Positions 33,003 through 42,033 of a stretch of DNA of 64,000 bases are shown piece after piece. Origin of the DNA: Falsirhodobacter xinxiangensis. GTDB lineage: Bacteria; Pseudomonadota; Alphaproteobacteria; Rhodobacterales; Rhodobacteraceae. The notes under the pieces were generated by a model that ran no database searches, was not told the DNA's origin, and saw only the letters and a list, made by a program, of their open reading frames with translations. The translations under genes and the position numbers were made by a program. Numbering within the stretch: the first letter of the stretch is position 1; every line of letters starts with the position of its first letter. The DNA lies in assembly GCF_004959935.1 (NCBI RefSeq), contig NZ_SMYN01000005.1, positions 124,001-188,000 on the forward strand, given 5' to 3'.

Positions 33003-34262
33003 TCAGGCTTTTTCCAGCTCGAACGCGTCGTGCAGGGCCTGAACCGCCAGTTCCATGTAACGGCGGTCGATCAGGACCGAGATCTTGATTTCGGAGGTGG
33101 CGATGACCTTGATGTTGATCCCGTCCACGGACAGGGCCTTGAACATCTTGGCCGCAACACCTGCGTGCGAGCGCATGCCGATGCCGACGACCGAAACCTT
33201 GGCCACGTCCTCGTCGATGATCAACTCGTCGTATTTGACCAGCCCGGCGGCCTGCGCCTCCTCCAGCGCTTTCTTCGCGCGGGGAACCTGGTTGATCGGG
33301 CAGGAGAAGGTCATGTCCGTGACGGCACCCGGATGCGCTTCGTCATAGTCCTTTTCCGAGATGTTCTGGACGATCATGTCCACGTTGATCCCGGCATCGG
33401 CCAGCGGCCCGAAGATGCCCGAGGCGACGCCGGGGCGGTCCTCGATGGTGAACAGGGTGATCTTGGCCTCGTCGCGGGAGAAGGCGACGCCGGAGACGAC
33501 TTTCGATTCCATGATATCATCCTCTGCGCAGACAAGCGTGCCGGAGTTTTCGTCGGTGTCTTCAAAGCTGGACAGAACCCGCAGCCGCACGTTGTAGCGC
33601 ATGGCGAGTTCGACCGAGCGGGTCTGGAGAACCTTGGCGCCAAGGGATGCCAGTTCAAGCATCTCCTCGAACGCGATCTTCTCCAGCTTCCGCGCCTTGG
33701 AGCTGATGCGCGGATCGGTGGTATAGATCCCGTCCACATCGGTATAGATGTCGCAGCGTTCCGCATCGAAGGCGGCAGCGAAGGCGACGGCGGTGGTGTC
33801 CGATCCGCCCCGGCCCAGCGTGGTCACGCGGCCTTCGGCGGACACGCCCTGAAAGCCCGCGACGACCGCGACCTTGAAGCCTTCGGCGAATTTCGCGTCG
33901 ATATTGGCGCGGGGGATGTCCATGAATCGCGCCGAGGAATGGGCCGAGGTCGTGTTGATCGGCACCTGCCAACCCTGCCACGACCGGGCGGGCACGTCCA
34001 TTTCCTGAAGCGTCAGCGCCATCAGGCCTGCGGTCACGTTTTCGCCCGAGGCGACGACGGCGTCGTATTCGCGCGCGTCGAACAGCGGCGATGTCTGCTC
34101 GACCCAGCCGACCAGCTCGTTCGTCTTGCCCGACATGGCCGACACGATCACGATCACGTCGTAACCGCGCTCAACCTCTTTCTTCACCTTTTCGGCGGCG
34201 TTCTTGATGCGCGCCAGATCGGCGACGGACGTGCCGCCGAATTTCATGACGAGAAGTGGCAT
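33003..34262 (-). CDS. lysC: Aspartate kinase
   Basis: 419 residues. It phosphorylates aspartate, the first step to lysine, threonine and methionine. The kinase domain opens with VMKFGGTSVADLARI and contains ENVTAGLMAL and LGRGGSDTTAVAFAAAF; two C-terminal ACT domains (ITLFTIEDRPGVASGIFGPLADAGINVDMIVQNIS and VSVVGIGMRSHAGVAAKMFKALS) suggest feedback control by lysine and/or threonine. Its ribosome site GAGGGGGGA, directly before the ATG, faces a run of seven C 16 nt further upstream (see 34263-34525). Confidence 0.97.
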   Translation of the reverse strand: MPLLVMKFGGTSVADLARIKNAAEKVKKEVERGYDVIVIVSAMSGKTNELVGWVEQTSPLFDAREYDAVVASGENVTAGLMALTLQEMDVPARSWQGWQVPINTTSAHSSARFMDIPRANIDAKFAEGFKVAVVAGFQGVSAEGRVTTLGRGGSDTTAVAFAAAFDAERCDIYTDVDGIYTTDPRISSKARKLEKIAFEEMLELASLGAKVLQTRSVELAMRYNVRLRVLSSFEDTDENSGTLVCAEDDIMESKVVSGVAFSRDEAKITLFTIEDRPGVASGIFGPLADAGINVDMIVQNISEKDYDEAHPGAVTDMTFSCPINQVPRAKKALEEAQAAGLVKYDELIIDEDVAKVSVVGIGMRSHAGVAAKMFKALSVDGINIKVIATSEIKISVLIDRRYMELAVQALHDAFELEKA

Positions 34263-34525
34263 GGTCCCCCCTCAGCCCCGGATATCGGGGGGGTGATTAC
34301 AAGCCGGATGTAACACGCGCAAGCCCCGCGCGCGGGAAATTTCGCGGATCGCGCGGCCAAGGAAATAATCTTGCGGTTGAGGCCGTTCCGAGACCTTTCG
34401 GCCAGGATGTGGGGCCGAGCTGATTTCCACGTTCCGGCAGCTTGCACCCAGCGGCAGGGAGGCCGAAGACCGGGGGGCGATCCGTGAAGGGCGACGGGAT
34501 GTCTCAGCCCGTCAGCCCCTAACGG
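34263..34525 (-). promoter_or_regulatory. 263-bp gap upstream of lysC
   Basis: The longest gap of the purD-recJ series. No convincing ORF or RNA gene is seen. Near lysC the mRNA would contain a C7 run (34287-34293) that can pair with the G6 run of the ribosome site (34266-34271), with CCCCG-ATATC-CGGGG as a competing fold. A TTGCGC-17-TAATCA match (roughly 34297-34325, minus strand) is a possible promoter. I found no known riboswitch class here. Confidence 0.35.
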
Positions 34526-35788
34526 TCACAAGGCGCGCCAGCCGATGTCGCGGCGGCAGAAGCCTTCGGGCCAGTCGATGGCGTCCACCATCGCATAGGC
34601 ACGGTCCCGCGCTTCGGCCAGTGTTTCGCCGCGTGCGGTGACGTTCAGGACTCGGCCCCCATTCGCGACGATGGCCCCGTCCTTGGCGGCGGTCCCGGCA
34701 TGGAACACCATTTGGCTGCTTGTTTCGGGCAGGGCGTCCAGCCCGCCGATGACGCTGCCCTTGGCATAGCTGCCGGGATAGCCGTTCGCCGCCATCACCA
34801 CGGTCAGCGCATGGTCGTCGGCCCAGGTCGCCTGCGCGCGGTCCAGCCGTTCCTCGGCACAGGCCAGCATCAGATCCAGCGCCTGCGCACCAAGGCGCAT
34901 CATCAGCACCTGACATTCCGGATCGCCGAAGCGGGCGTTGTATTCCACCAGCCGCGCGTGCCCGTCCTTGATCATCAGCCCCGCATAGATCACGCCCTGA
35001 TAGGGGGTGCCGCGCCGTGCAAGCTCGGCCACGCAGGGGCGCACGATCTGCTCCAGCGCCTGCTGCGCGAGGGCATCGGTCAGGACCGGGGCGGGGGAAT
35101 AGGCCCCCATGCCGCCGGTGTTGGGCCCCTTGTCGCCGTCGAAGACGCGCTTGTGGTCCTGTGCGGTGCCGATGGGCAGAACGTGGGTGCCGTCGGTCAG
35201 CAGGAAGAAGCTGGCCTCCTCGCCGTCCATGAACTCCTCGATCACCACCTCGGCCCCGGCTGCGCCGAATTCGCCGCCGAACATGTCGTCGATGGCGGCC
35301 AGCGCCTCGTCCTCGCTCATCGCCACGATCACGCCCTTGCCGGCGGCCAGACCGTCGGCCTTGACCACGATCGGCGCGCCTTGGGCCCGGATATAGGCGC
35401 GGGCGGGCTCGGCCTCGGTAAAGCGGGCATAGGCGGCGGTGGGCGCACCGCAGGCGTCGCACAGCTCTTTGGTAAAGGCCTTGGACGCCTCGATCTGCGC
35501 GGCTTTTGCAGAGGGGCCGAACGTCAGAATGCCCGCCGCCCGCAGCGCATCGGCAACCCCGGCAGCCAGCGGCGCCTCGGGGCCGACGATCACGAAGTCG
35601 ATGGCGTTCTCCTCGCAGAACTCCACCACGCGGGCGCCGTCAAGGATGTCGAAGCTGGCGCATTCGGCGATCATGGCGATCCCGGCATTGCCCGGCGCAA
35701 CGATCAGCCGGTCGCATTTCGGGTTCTGTTTCACCGCCCATGCCAGCGCATGTTCGCGCCCGCCGCTGCCCAGGATAAGAATGTTCAT
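34526..35788 (-). CDS. purD: Phosphoribosylamine-glycine ligase
   Basis: 420 residues. Second step of purine synthesis, joining glycine to phosphoribosylamine, the unstable product of PurF (also in this window). The N-terminal MNILILGSGGREHALAWAV and the ATP-grasp core (APIVVKADGLAAGKGVIVA, EEFMDGEEASFFLLTDG, GGMGAYSPAP, NARFGDPE) are intact. I chose the ATG at 35788, immediately before the conserved first strand. It is divergent from xseA with 70 bp between the starts. Confidence 0.97.
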   Translation of the reverse strand: MNILILGSGGREHALAWAVKQNPKCDRLIVAPGNAGIAMIAECASFDILDGARVVEFCEENAIDFVIVGPEAPLAAGVADALRAAGILTFGPSAKAAQIEASKAFTKELCDACGAPTAAYARFTEAEPARAYIRAQGAPIVVKADGLAAGKGVIVAMSEDEALAAIDDMFGGEFGAAGAEVVIEEFMDGEEASFFLLTDGTHVLPIGTAQDHKRVFDGDKGPNTGGMGAYSPAPVLTDALAQQALEQIVRPCVAELARRGTPYQGVIYAGLMIKDGHARLVEYNARFGDPECQVLMMRLGAQALDLMLACAEERLDRAQATWADDHALTVVMAANGYPGSYAKGSVIGGLDALPETSSQMVFHAGTAAKDGAIVANGGRVLNVTARGETLAEARDRAYAMVDAIDWPEGFCRRDIGWRAL

Positions 35789-35858
35789 CGCCGCCCCCGC
35801 TTGGCCTTTCCGCCCCGGCGTTCTAGGGTCGGGCCCGAAAAACCGCAAGAAGGCCAAG

Positions 35859-37385
35859 ATGGACCTGTTCGAAACACCCGACGACAACGCGCATGATTTC
35901 ACCGTGTCCGAGCTTTCGGGCGCGGTCAAACGCGTGATCGAGGGGGAGTTCGGCCAGGTCCGCGTGCGCGGAGAGATCGGGCGCGTCTCACGTCCCGCGT
36001 CCGGGCATCTGTATTACGACCTGAAGGATGACCGCAGCGTCATCGCGGCGATCACGTGGAAGGGGCAGGCGTCCCGGCTGACCGTCCGCCCCGAGGAGGG
36101 GATGGAGGTCATCGCCACGGGCCGGATGACAACCTTTCCCGGACAGTCGAAATACCAGTTGATCATCGACGACATCCGTCCCGCAGGCGCAGGCGCGTTG
36201 ATGGCCATGCTGGAAAAACGCCGCAAGGCGCTGGCCGCCGAGGGGCTGTTCGACGAGGACCGCAAGCGCCCGCTGCCATGGCTGCCCGAGGTGATCGGCG
36301 TCGTCACCTCGCCCTCGGGTGCGGTGATCCGCGACATTCTGCACCGGCTGCGCGATCGGTTTCCGCGCCACGTCCTGATCTGGCCCGTCGCCGTTCAGGG
36401 CGAGAAATGCGCCCCCGAGGTCGCCGCCGCCATTCGCGGTTTCAACGCCATGCCGGACGGGATGCCGAAGCCGGACCTGCTGATCGTCGCACGCGGCGGC
36501 GGATCGCTGGAGGATCTGTGGGGCTTCAACGAGGAGATCGTGGTGCGGGCGGCGGCCGAATCGCGCATCCCGTTGATTTCCGCCGTGGGGCACGAGACGG
36601 ATACGACGCTGATCGACTATGCCTCGGACCGCCGCGCGCCGACGCCGACGGCGGCTGCGGAGATGGCGGTGCCGGTTCGTCATGAACTTCTGGCGGCGGT
36701 CGATCAGCGCGGGGCGGCCCTGTCGCGCTGCGTCAGCACCGGCTTCGTGAACCGGGCGCAGCGGCTCCGCGATCTGGCCCGTGCGCTGCCACGCCCCGAA
36801 AGCCTGACGCAGACGGCGGCGCAGCGGCATGACCTTTGGGCCGGGCGGCTGGACGGGGCGCTGGGACTTGGCATCACGCGGCGGCGGGGGCGGCTCGATC
36901 CGCTGGCGGCGCATCTGCGGCCCCGGCTTCTGGCCGATCTGGTGGCGCGGGGGCGGGACCGGCTGGCGATGCTGCGCCCCGAGGACAGCCTGACCCGCCG
37001 CACCGAACGCAGCGCCGACCGGCTCGCCTCGGCAGGCAAGCGGCTGGACCCGGCCTTCGCCCGTGCGGTGGCCGAAGCGGCGCGCGATGCCGCCCGCGCC
37101 CGCGCCACGCTGGATGCGCTGGCCGCGCGGCTGGAGCCTGCGCTGCGGCTGCGCGCGCTGGCGGATCGCCTTGAATCGACCGACCGTCTGCGCCAGACGC
37201 TGGGATACCAAGAGACGCTGGCGCGCGGTTACGTCGTGATCCGCGGCGATGGCGAAGTCGTCACCTCGAAAGCCGAAGCCGGGAAGGCCGCGGTGCTGGA
37301 GGCCGAATTCCACGACGGTCGGCTGATGCTGGGCGCGAAGAAGAAGGCGAAGGCCGCCCCGCCCGTCCAAGGATCGCTGTTCTAG
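35859..37385 (+). CDS. xseA: Exodeoxyribonuclease VII large subunit
   Basis: 508 residues. With XseB it cuts single-stranded DNA from both ends. The N-terminal OB fold (FTVSELSGAVKRVIEGEFGQVRVRGEIG...SGHLYYDLKDD) and catalytic domain motifs (VIGVVTSPSGAVIRDILHRL, PDLLIVARGGGSLEDLWGFNEE, SAVGHETDTTLIDYASDRRAPTPTAAAE) are complete, followed by a long arginine-rich helical region. The ATG at 35859 is the first Met beside the OB fold. The stop overlaps the convergent secreted-protein gene by four bases. xseB is not in the window. Confidence 0.96.
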   Translation: MDLFETPDDNAHDFTVSELSGAVKRVIEGEFGQVRVRGEIGRVSRPASGHLYYDLKDDRSVIAAITWKGQASRLTVRPEEGMEVIATGRMTTFPGQSKYQLIIDDIRPAGAGALMAMLEKRRKALAAEGLFDEDRKRPLPWLPEVIGVVTSPSGAVIRDILHRLRDRFPRHVLIWPVAVQGEKCAPEVAAAIRGFNAMPDGMPKPDLLIVARGGGSLEDLWGFNEEIVVRAAAESRIPLISAVGHETDTTLIDYASDRRAPTPTAAAEMAVPVRHELLAAVDQRGAALSRCVSTGFVNRAQRLRDLARALPRPESLTQTAAQRHDLWAGRLDGALGLGITRRRGRLDPLAAHLRPRLLADLVARGRDRLAMLRPEDSLTRRTERSADRLASAGKRLDPAFARAVAEAARDAARARATLDALAARLEPALRLRALADRLESTDRLRQTLGYQETLARGYVVIRGDGEVVTSKAEAGKAAVLEAEFHDGRLMLGAKKKAKAAPPVQGSLF

Positions 37386-37771
37386 ACCCCGACGTCGGGG
37401 CCGGGGCAGTTCAGGGGTTTGGGCGACTGGCCGACCTCGGAATATTCCATCCCCTCGGGGTCGCCGGCGAAACGGGCGCGCAAGCCCTTGTCGCCCTGCC
37501 AGAAGGTCCAGCATTGCGGCGGGCCGCCGTGGTCATAGGTGAAGCAGATCTGCTGCCCCTCGGGATACCATTTGCCCTTCTGGCATTCGTCCCCTTCGAA
37601 CGCCCACATCACGCGACGGCCCGGCAGGTATTGCTCGGTCCCGAAGATCGTGCCGCCCTGCGCATAGGACAGCGTCTTGCCGGTGGCATAGGCCTCGAAC
37701 TCGCCCGCCGTCATCGGGTCCTGGGCAAGGGCGGGGGTGGCGAACAGGGCAATCAGCAGCAACTTTTTCAT
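37382..37771 (-). CDS. Secreted protein of unknown function, DUF995-like
   Basis: 129 residues. Signal peptide MKKLLLIALFATPALA-QD, so the mature protein is periplasmic. The body reads TGKTLSYAQGGTIFGTEQYLPGRRVMWAFEGDECQKGKWYPEGQQICFTYDHGGPPQCWTFW; the W...G.W......CF.Y.....QCW pattern resembles DUF995-type small secreted proteins, with four Cys that may form disulfides. No function is known. Convergent with xseA. Confidence 0.75.
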   Translation of the reverse strand: MKKLLLIALFATPALAQDPMTAGEFEAYATGKTLSYAQGGTIFGTEQYLPGRRVMWAFEGDECQKGKWYPEGQQICFTYDHGGPPQCWTFWQGDKGLRARFAGDPEGMEYSEVGQSPKPLNCPGPDVGV

Positions 37772-37870
37772 GCCGGCAACCTTGCCAGAACCCCCGCCGC
37801 ATGGCCAGTCACGGTTGCGGGGGCGCGGCAAAGGCCCTAGTTGATGGCAAACCCCTAATGCGAGGCCCGG

Positions 37871-38842
37871 ATGGCGTCCTTCTTCAGCAAGCTGCGCGAC
37901 CGGATGTGGCGCTCGTCCGACAAGATCGGCGAGGGGATCGAGCAGGTCGTGGCCGAGGAGGCGCCCAAGCCCGGCATCCTGAACCGCATCACCGGCACCG
38001 AGCCGAAGCGCGAATTCGACGACGCGATGCTGGAAGGGCTGGAGGAGGTGCTGATCGCCGCCGACATGGGGGTGGACACCTCGTTGCGTGTCGCGGCCAA
38101 CATCGCCGAAGGCCGGTTCGGGCGCCGCGTGACGACGACGGAAATCCGCGAGGCGCTGGCCGCCGAGGTGGCGCGAATCATGGAACCCGTGGCGCGGCCC
38201 ATGCCGCTGACGCGCCAGCGCCCGCAGGTGGTGCTGGTCGTGGGCGTGAACGGGTCGGGCAAGACGACGACCATCGGCAAGCTGGCCAGCCAGTTCCGCG
38301 CGGCGGGCAAATCGGTGGTGATCGCGGCGGGGGATACGTTCCGCGCGGCGGCGGTCGAACAGTTGCAGGTCTGGGGCCAGCGCGCCGGCGTTCCGGTGAT
38401 GACCGCGCCCGAAGGGTCGGACCCCGCCAGCCTTGCCTTCGATGCGATGACCAAGGCGGAGGCGGAGGGCGCCGACCTTCTGATGATCGACACCGCAGGG
38501 CGGCTGCAGAACCGGGCCGACCTGATGGAGGAGCTGTCCAAGATCGTCCGCGTCATCCGCAAGAAGGATCCGACCGCGCCGCACAACACGCTTCTGGTGC
38601 TGGACGCGACCACCGGCCAGAACGCGGTGGGGCAGGTCGAGACGTTCCAGAAGCTGGCCGATGTGTCGGGCCTCGTGATGACCAAGCTGGACGGCACCGC
38701 GCGGGGCGGGGTGCTGGTGGCGCTGGCGGACAGGTTCGGCCTGCCGATCCATGCCATCGGCGTGGGCGAGCAGATCGACGATCTGGCCCCGTTCGATCCC
38801 GATGAATTCGCCCGCGCGCTGGTGGGTCTGGAAACGAGGTGA
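37871..38842 (+). CDS. ftsY: Signal recognition particle receptor FtsY
   Basis: 323 residues, short for FtsY because the acidic N-terminal region is reduced, as in other alphaproteobacteria. It docks SRP-bound ribosomes at the membrane. The N domain and GTPase G domain are present: GVNGSGKTTTIGKLA (G1), AGDTFRAAAVEQL, MIDTAGRLQN, TKLDGTARGG and PIHAIGVGEQIDDLAPFDP. The last bases overlap the GTG start of the EamA transporter gene (GTGA). Confidence 0.97.
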   Translation: MASFFSKLRDRMWRSSDKIGEGIEQVVAEEAPKPGILNRITGTEPKREFDDAMLEGLEEVLIAADMGVDTSLRVAANIAEGRFGRRVTTTEIREALAAEVARIMEPVARPMPLTRQRPQVVLVVGVNGSGKTTTIGKLASQFRAAGKSVVIAAGDTFRAAAVEQLQVWGQRAGVPVMTAPEGSDPASLAFDAMTKAEAEGADLLMIDTAGRLQNRADLMEELSKIVRVIRKKDPTAPHNTLLVLDATTGQNAVGQVETFQKLADVSGLVMTKLDGTARGGVLVALADRFGLPIHAIGVGEQIDDLAPFDPDEFARALVGLETR

Positions 38843-39726
38843 CCGAATTGATCACCGCGCTGGAGGGCACGCCCGAGGGTGCGCGGCTGGCGATCCTGCT
38901 TGCGCTTGCGTCCGCTTTTTCCCATGCCTGCTTCGGCGCATTGCAAAAGGGCCGGCACGACCCTTGGGTCAGCCGCGCCGCGATCGATTCATGGATGATC
39001 GTCTTTGCCGCGCCGCTTGCGCTGTTTCTGGTGCCTTGGCCGCAGGGGATCGAATGGGCCGTGCTGGCGGGTGCGATGTGCATCCACTTCGTCTACAAGC
39101 TGACCATGGCGCTGGCATACGAACGCGGGGCCTATACCGTCGTCTATCCGGTGGTGCGGGGGACGGGGCCGATGGTGACGCTGGCCTTCGCCGCCGCCTT
39201 TCTGGGCGAGCATTACGGCGGCATCCAGTGGCTGGGGGTCAGCGTGCTTTCGGCCTCGATCCTGTGTCTTGCGGCGTTGAACCTGCGGGCCGCTCCGGTG
39301 GGGCGCGCGCTTTTGATCGCCGCCATCGGCTGGGCGTTGGTCGCGGGGGTCACGGTCGCGGTCTATACCACCTATGACGCTTGGGCGATCCGGCTGTGGG
39401 AGAATCCGTTCGGCTTTCTGGCATGGTTCTTCTTTCTGACCGCGTTCGATTTCCCGATCCTCGTCGCCGCACGGCGCGGGGTGGCGTGGTTCCGCCCGCT
39501 GATGTGGCGCGGGGCCATCGGGGCACTGGCGGCCTTTGTCAGCTTCGGCGGCGTGATGCTGGGCACGCGGCTGGGCAAGGTTGCCGAAGTCTCGTCACTT
39601 CGTGAAACCTCGACGCTTTTTGCCGCCTTGATCGGATGGGTGTTCCTGGGTGAAAAGTCTACGCCCGCGCGGATCGCGCTGATGGGCGGCATCGCGCTTG
39701 GCGCGGTCTTGGTGCAGGCAGGATAG
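38839..39726 (+). CDS. EamA/DMT-family transporter
   Basis: 295 residues with about ten hydrophobic segments arranged as two EamA halves (the first ending near AALNLRA, the second near LGAVLVQAG). YPVVRGTGPMVTLAFAAAFLGE is the typical loop of the first half, with SSLRETSTLFAALIGWVFLGEK as its counterpart in the second. Substrate unknown. The start is GTG at 38839, overlapping ftsY by four bases; yciB follows 3 bp after the stop, so ftsY-eamA-yciB is one unit. Confidence 0.88.
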   Translation: MTELITALEGTPEGARLAILLALASAFSHACFGALQKGRHDPWVSRAAIDSWMIVFAAPLALFLVPWPQGIEWAVLAGAMCIHFVYKLTMALAYERGAYTVVYPVVRGTGPMVTLAFAAAFLGEHYGGIQWLGVSVLSASILCLAALNLRAAPVGRALLIAAIGWALVAGVTVAVYTTYDAWAIRLWENPFGFLAWFFFLTAFDFPILVAARRGVAWFRPLMWRGAIGALAAFVSFGGVMLGTRLGKVAEVSSLRETSTLFAALIGWVFLGEKSTPARIALMGGIALGAVLVQAG

Positions 39727-39729
39727 AAT

Positions 39730-40320
39730 ATGCGTAAAGTGAACCCGATCGTGAAGATGGTGCTGGAGCTTGGCCCGGTGATTGCCTTCTTCGTCGCCTA
39801 TGTGAAGCTGAAGGATCAGGTCTTCACCTTCGGCAGCACGGAATACAGCGGCTTCATCGTGGTGACGGCGGCGTTCATCCCGGTGTTGATCGCGACGACC
39901 GCGATCCTCTGGGCGCTGACGGGCAAGCTGTCGCGGATGCAGGTGGTGACGGTGGTCATGGTGGTGGTGTTCGGCGGGATGTCGGTCTGGCTGAACGACG
40001 ATCGGTTCATCAAGATCAAGCCGACCATCGTGAACGGGCTGTTCGGCGCGATCCTTGGCTTCGGGCTGCTGCGCGGCCAAAGCTATCTGCGGTTCGTGAT
40101 GGAGGAGGCGATGCCGCTTCAACCCGAAGGCTGGATGATCCTGACCAAACGGCTGTGCGCGATGTTCTTCGGGCTTGCGATTTCGAACGAGATCGTCTGG
40201 CGCTTCTTCAGCGAGGCGACATGGGTCACGTTCGAGACCTTCGCCATGCCGGCCGCCCTTTTCGCCTTCTTCATGACGCAGGGCGGCCTTCTGAAACGTT
40301 ATGGGATCGAAAACGCCTAG
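39730..40320 (+). CDS. yciB: Inner membrane-spanning protein YciB (septation protein A family)
   Basis: 196 residues, five to six membrane helices. YciB hallmarks: LELGPVIAFFVAY near the N-terminus, IKIKPTIVNGLFGAILGFGLL in the middle and NEIVWRFFSEATWVTFETFAMP near the C-terminus. The family affects envelope synthesis and division; the molecular role is unsettled. The gene overlaps the convergent glutathione transferase gene by 4 bp. Confidence 0.94.
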   Translation: MRKVNPIVKMVLELGPVIAFFVAYVKLKDQVFTFGSTEYSGFIVVTAAFIPVLIATTAILWALTGKLSRMQVVTVVMVVVFGGMSVWLNDDRFIKIKPTIVNGLFGAILGFGLLRGQSYLRFVMEEAMPLQPEGWMILTKRLCAMFFGLAISNEIVWRFFSEATWVTFETFAMPAALFAFFMTQGGLLKRYGIENA

Positions 40321-41012
40321 CGTTTTCCGAACAGGATCTTCTGCGCCTCGCGGTCGGTGGTCAGATCGCTGCGCAGCTCGGCCCCGACGGCGCGGCCCTT
40401 GGCAAAGGCGGGGCGGTTCTCAAGCGCCTTGAGCCAGCGGGCGAAGTGGGGCTTGTCGTCCAGGGTCTGCTGCTGCTTTTCCCAGCCCATCGCCCAAGGC
40501 CAGATCGCGCAATCGGCGATGGACAGGAAATCGCCCGCGACGAATTCGTGGTCTGCCAACCGCTTGTCCAGCACGCCATACAGCCGCTCCACCTCGTTGC
40601 GGTAACGGTCCTGCGCATAGGGCAGCACCTGCGGCGGCTCCATCGTCGGGGCATAGTTCAGGAAATGATGCGCCTGACCCGCCATCGGGCCGACGCCGCC
40701 CATCTGCCACATCAACCATTCCTCGACCGCGATGCGTTCGCGTTCGATGCTGCCCGACAGCTTGCCCGTCTTGCGCCCCAGATACTGCAGGATGGCACCG
40801 GATTCGAAGATCGACACCGGCATGCCGTCCGGGCCGTCATGGTCGATGATCGCAGGCATCCGGTTGTTCGGCGCGATCTTCAGGAAGTCCGGCGCGAATT
40901 GATCGCCCTTGCCGATGTTCACCGGGTGGATGGTATAGGGAAGCCCAAGCTCCTCCAGCGCGATGGTGATCTTGTGGCCGTTCGGGGTGGGCCAGTAATA
41001 CAGGTCGATCAT
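40317..41012 (-). CDS. Glutathione transferase, YfcG/Nu-class-like
   Basis: 231 residues. The N-terminal thioredoxin-like domain begins MIDLYYWPTPNGHKITIALEELGLPY and continues NIGKGDQFAPDFLKIAPNNRMPAIID with the cis-Pro, then SGAILQYLGRKTG; the all-helical C-terminal domain ends WLKALENRPAFAKG. The TPNGHKI motif and large insert resemble the YfcG/Ure2p-like disulfide-bond oxidoreductases, which reduce disulfides with glutathione rather than conjugating it. Convergent with yciB, 15 bp downstream of the hydrolase gene on the same strand. Confidence 0.88.
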   Translation of the reverse strand: MIDLYYWPTPNGHKITIALEELGLPYTIHPVNIGKGDQFAPDFLKIAPNNRMPAIIDHDGPDGMPVSIFESGAILQYLGRKTGKLSGSIERERIAVEEWLMWQMGGVGPMAGQAHHFLNYAPTMEPPQVLPYAQDRYRNEVERLYGVLDKRLADHEFVAGDFLSIADCAIWPWAMGWEKQQQTLDDKPHFARWLKALENRPAFAKGRAVGAELRSDLTTDREAQKILFGKR

Positions 41013-41027
41013 GCTGCTGCCTTTCCG

Positions 41028-41855
41028 TTAGACACCAGAGCTTAGGGCGATGCCGCGCGCATCGCCACCCCTGCCGCCGGACATCAGACGGGCCCAGCGC
41101 GGGTCGGGCGCATCGACAAGCGCGGCGCGCAGGCTGGGCAAGGGAAGGGCGTCGTTCAGGAACCGGCGATACAGCGGGAACAGCCCGGGGCGGGAATAAC
41201 AGGACCAGTGGCAGACGCGCTTTTCGGGGCCCGCGATGGGAAAGCCCAGCCGCGCCAGCCCCGCGCGATGCGCCTCGGAATCGATCTGGACGGTCACGAG
41301 GCCCGGACGGCTCGGCATGGCTGCGATGGTGCGGCGGCCCGACAGCGGGGCGGTCAGCGTCTCGTAAAGAAAATCGTAGCCGTCGTTTTCGCGGCTGGTG
41401 ATGTTCAGCACCTCGGGCCCGCTGCCGTTCAGGGCGGCTTCGGCAGTGTCCGTGAACTCGGCCCCCGCCAGCAGGACCATGCGGGGCACGCTGCCGGGGC
41501 GCAGATGGGGAAGGGCCGACAGGGCGACCCGCGCGCCAAGGCTGTGCGCGATGATCGACACGGGGCCGACCCGCTCGATCAGGGTGGCCAGCGCGCGGCC
41601 TGCTTCGGCCGCCTTGGCCCTTGCGCGCCAGATCGACCCGCAGGCATCCCAGCCGAAACCGATGCAGGAGGTGCCAAGCTGGCGCGGCCATGCGCCGGGG
41701 GCGAACAGGATGCGGTGGGGATCGGCAGCCGGAAGCAGCGGCGAATACCTGTATCCGTGGATCATGATCGTGACAGGGGCGCCGGGCGCCCGATCAAGGC
41801 TGCCCGCGATCTGTTCGACCGGAATGCGTCCCACGGCATTTACGGCGACCGGCAT
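41028..41855 (-). CDS. Alpha/beta hydrolase (esterase/lipase-like)
   Basis: 275 residues. VTIMIHGYRYSPL supplies the oxyanion strand and IIAHSLGARVALSAL the nucleophile elbow (Ser in HSLGA); a downstream DUF900-like pattern (IMIHGY...WRARAKAAEAGRALATLI) suggests an esterase of the kind whose substrate loop contacts small acyl groups. The acid and His residues are not certain by eye. AAGGAGTGA stands 4 nt before the ATG at 41855. Divergent from the metZ leader. Substrate unknown. Confidence 0.75.
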   Translation of the reverse strand: MPVAVNAVGRIPVEQIAGSLDRAPGAPVTIMIHGYRYSPLLPAADPHRILFAPGAWPRQLGTSCIGFGWDACGSIWRARAKAAEAGRALATLIERVGPVSIIAHSLGARVALSALPHLRPGSVPRMVLLAGAEFTDTAEAALNGSGPEVLNITSRENDGYDFLYETLTAPLSGRRTIAAMPSRPGLVTVQIDSEAHRAGLARLGFPIAGPEKRVCHWSCYSRPGLFPLYRRFLNDALPLPSLRAALVDAPDPRWARLMSGGRGGDARGIALSSGV

Positions 41856-41936
41856 GGATCACTCCTTTCCGATTGCCACGACCATGCACGCCAAAGGCGA
41901 AACCGCCGTGACAGCCGGGTGACATGCGGATGAAGG

Positions 41937-41965
41937 TTGACGCGGCCCGCGCCGGGGCGTAACCC
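41937..41965 (+). promoter_or_regulatory. Candidate promoter of the metZ leader
   Basis: TTGACG (41937-41942), 17 bp and TAACCC (41960-41965). The -10 is weak, but the expected start near 41972 coincides with the first paired base of the SAM-II riboswitch (41973), which supports it. Confidence 0.4.
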
Positions 41966-41971
41966 CGCGGA

Positions 41972-42022
41972 TGTGGCGCTTTGATACCGGATTGCGGGCC
42001 ACGTTAAACAAACCGCTAAAGA
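41972..42022 (+). promoter_or_regulatory. SAM-II (metA/SAM_alpha) riboswitch of metZ
   Basis: The segment follows the SAM-II pattern closely. P1 is GTGGC (41973-41977) with GCCAC (41998-42002). The loop contains TTTGATACCGG, and the pseudoknot forms between GCGG (41994-41997) and CCGC (42013-42016). The conserved joining stretch GTTAAACAAA and the final GCTAAA, typical of this class, are present in order. SAM-II senses S-adenosylmethionine and represses methionine-synthesis genes in alphaproteobacteria, which fits metZ directly downstream. Confidence 0.9.
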
Positions 42023-42033
42023 GGTGAGGCTTT

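Noticed and set aside
34512-35462. A 316-codon minus-strand frame inside purD
   Set aside because: Out of frame with purD, which shows every PurD motif; composition is Arg/Gly-rich without family features.
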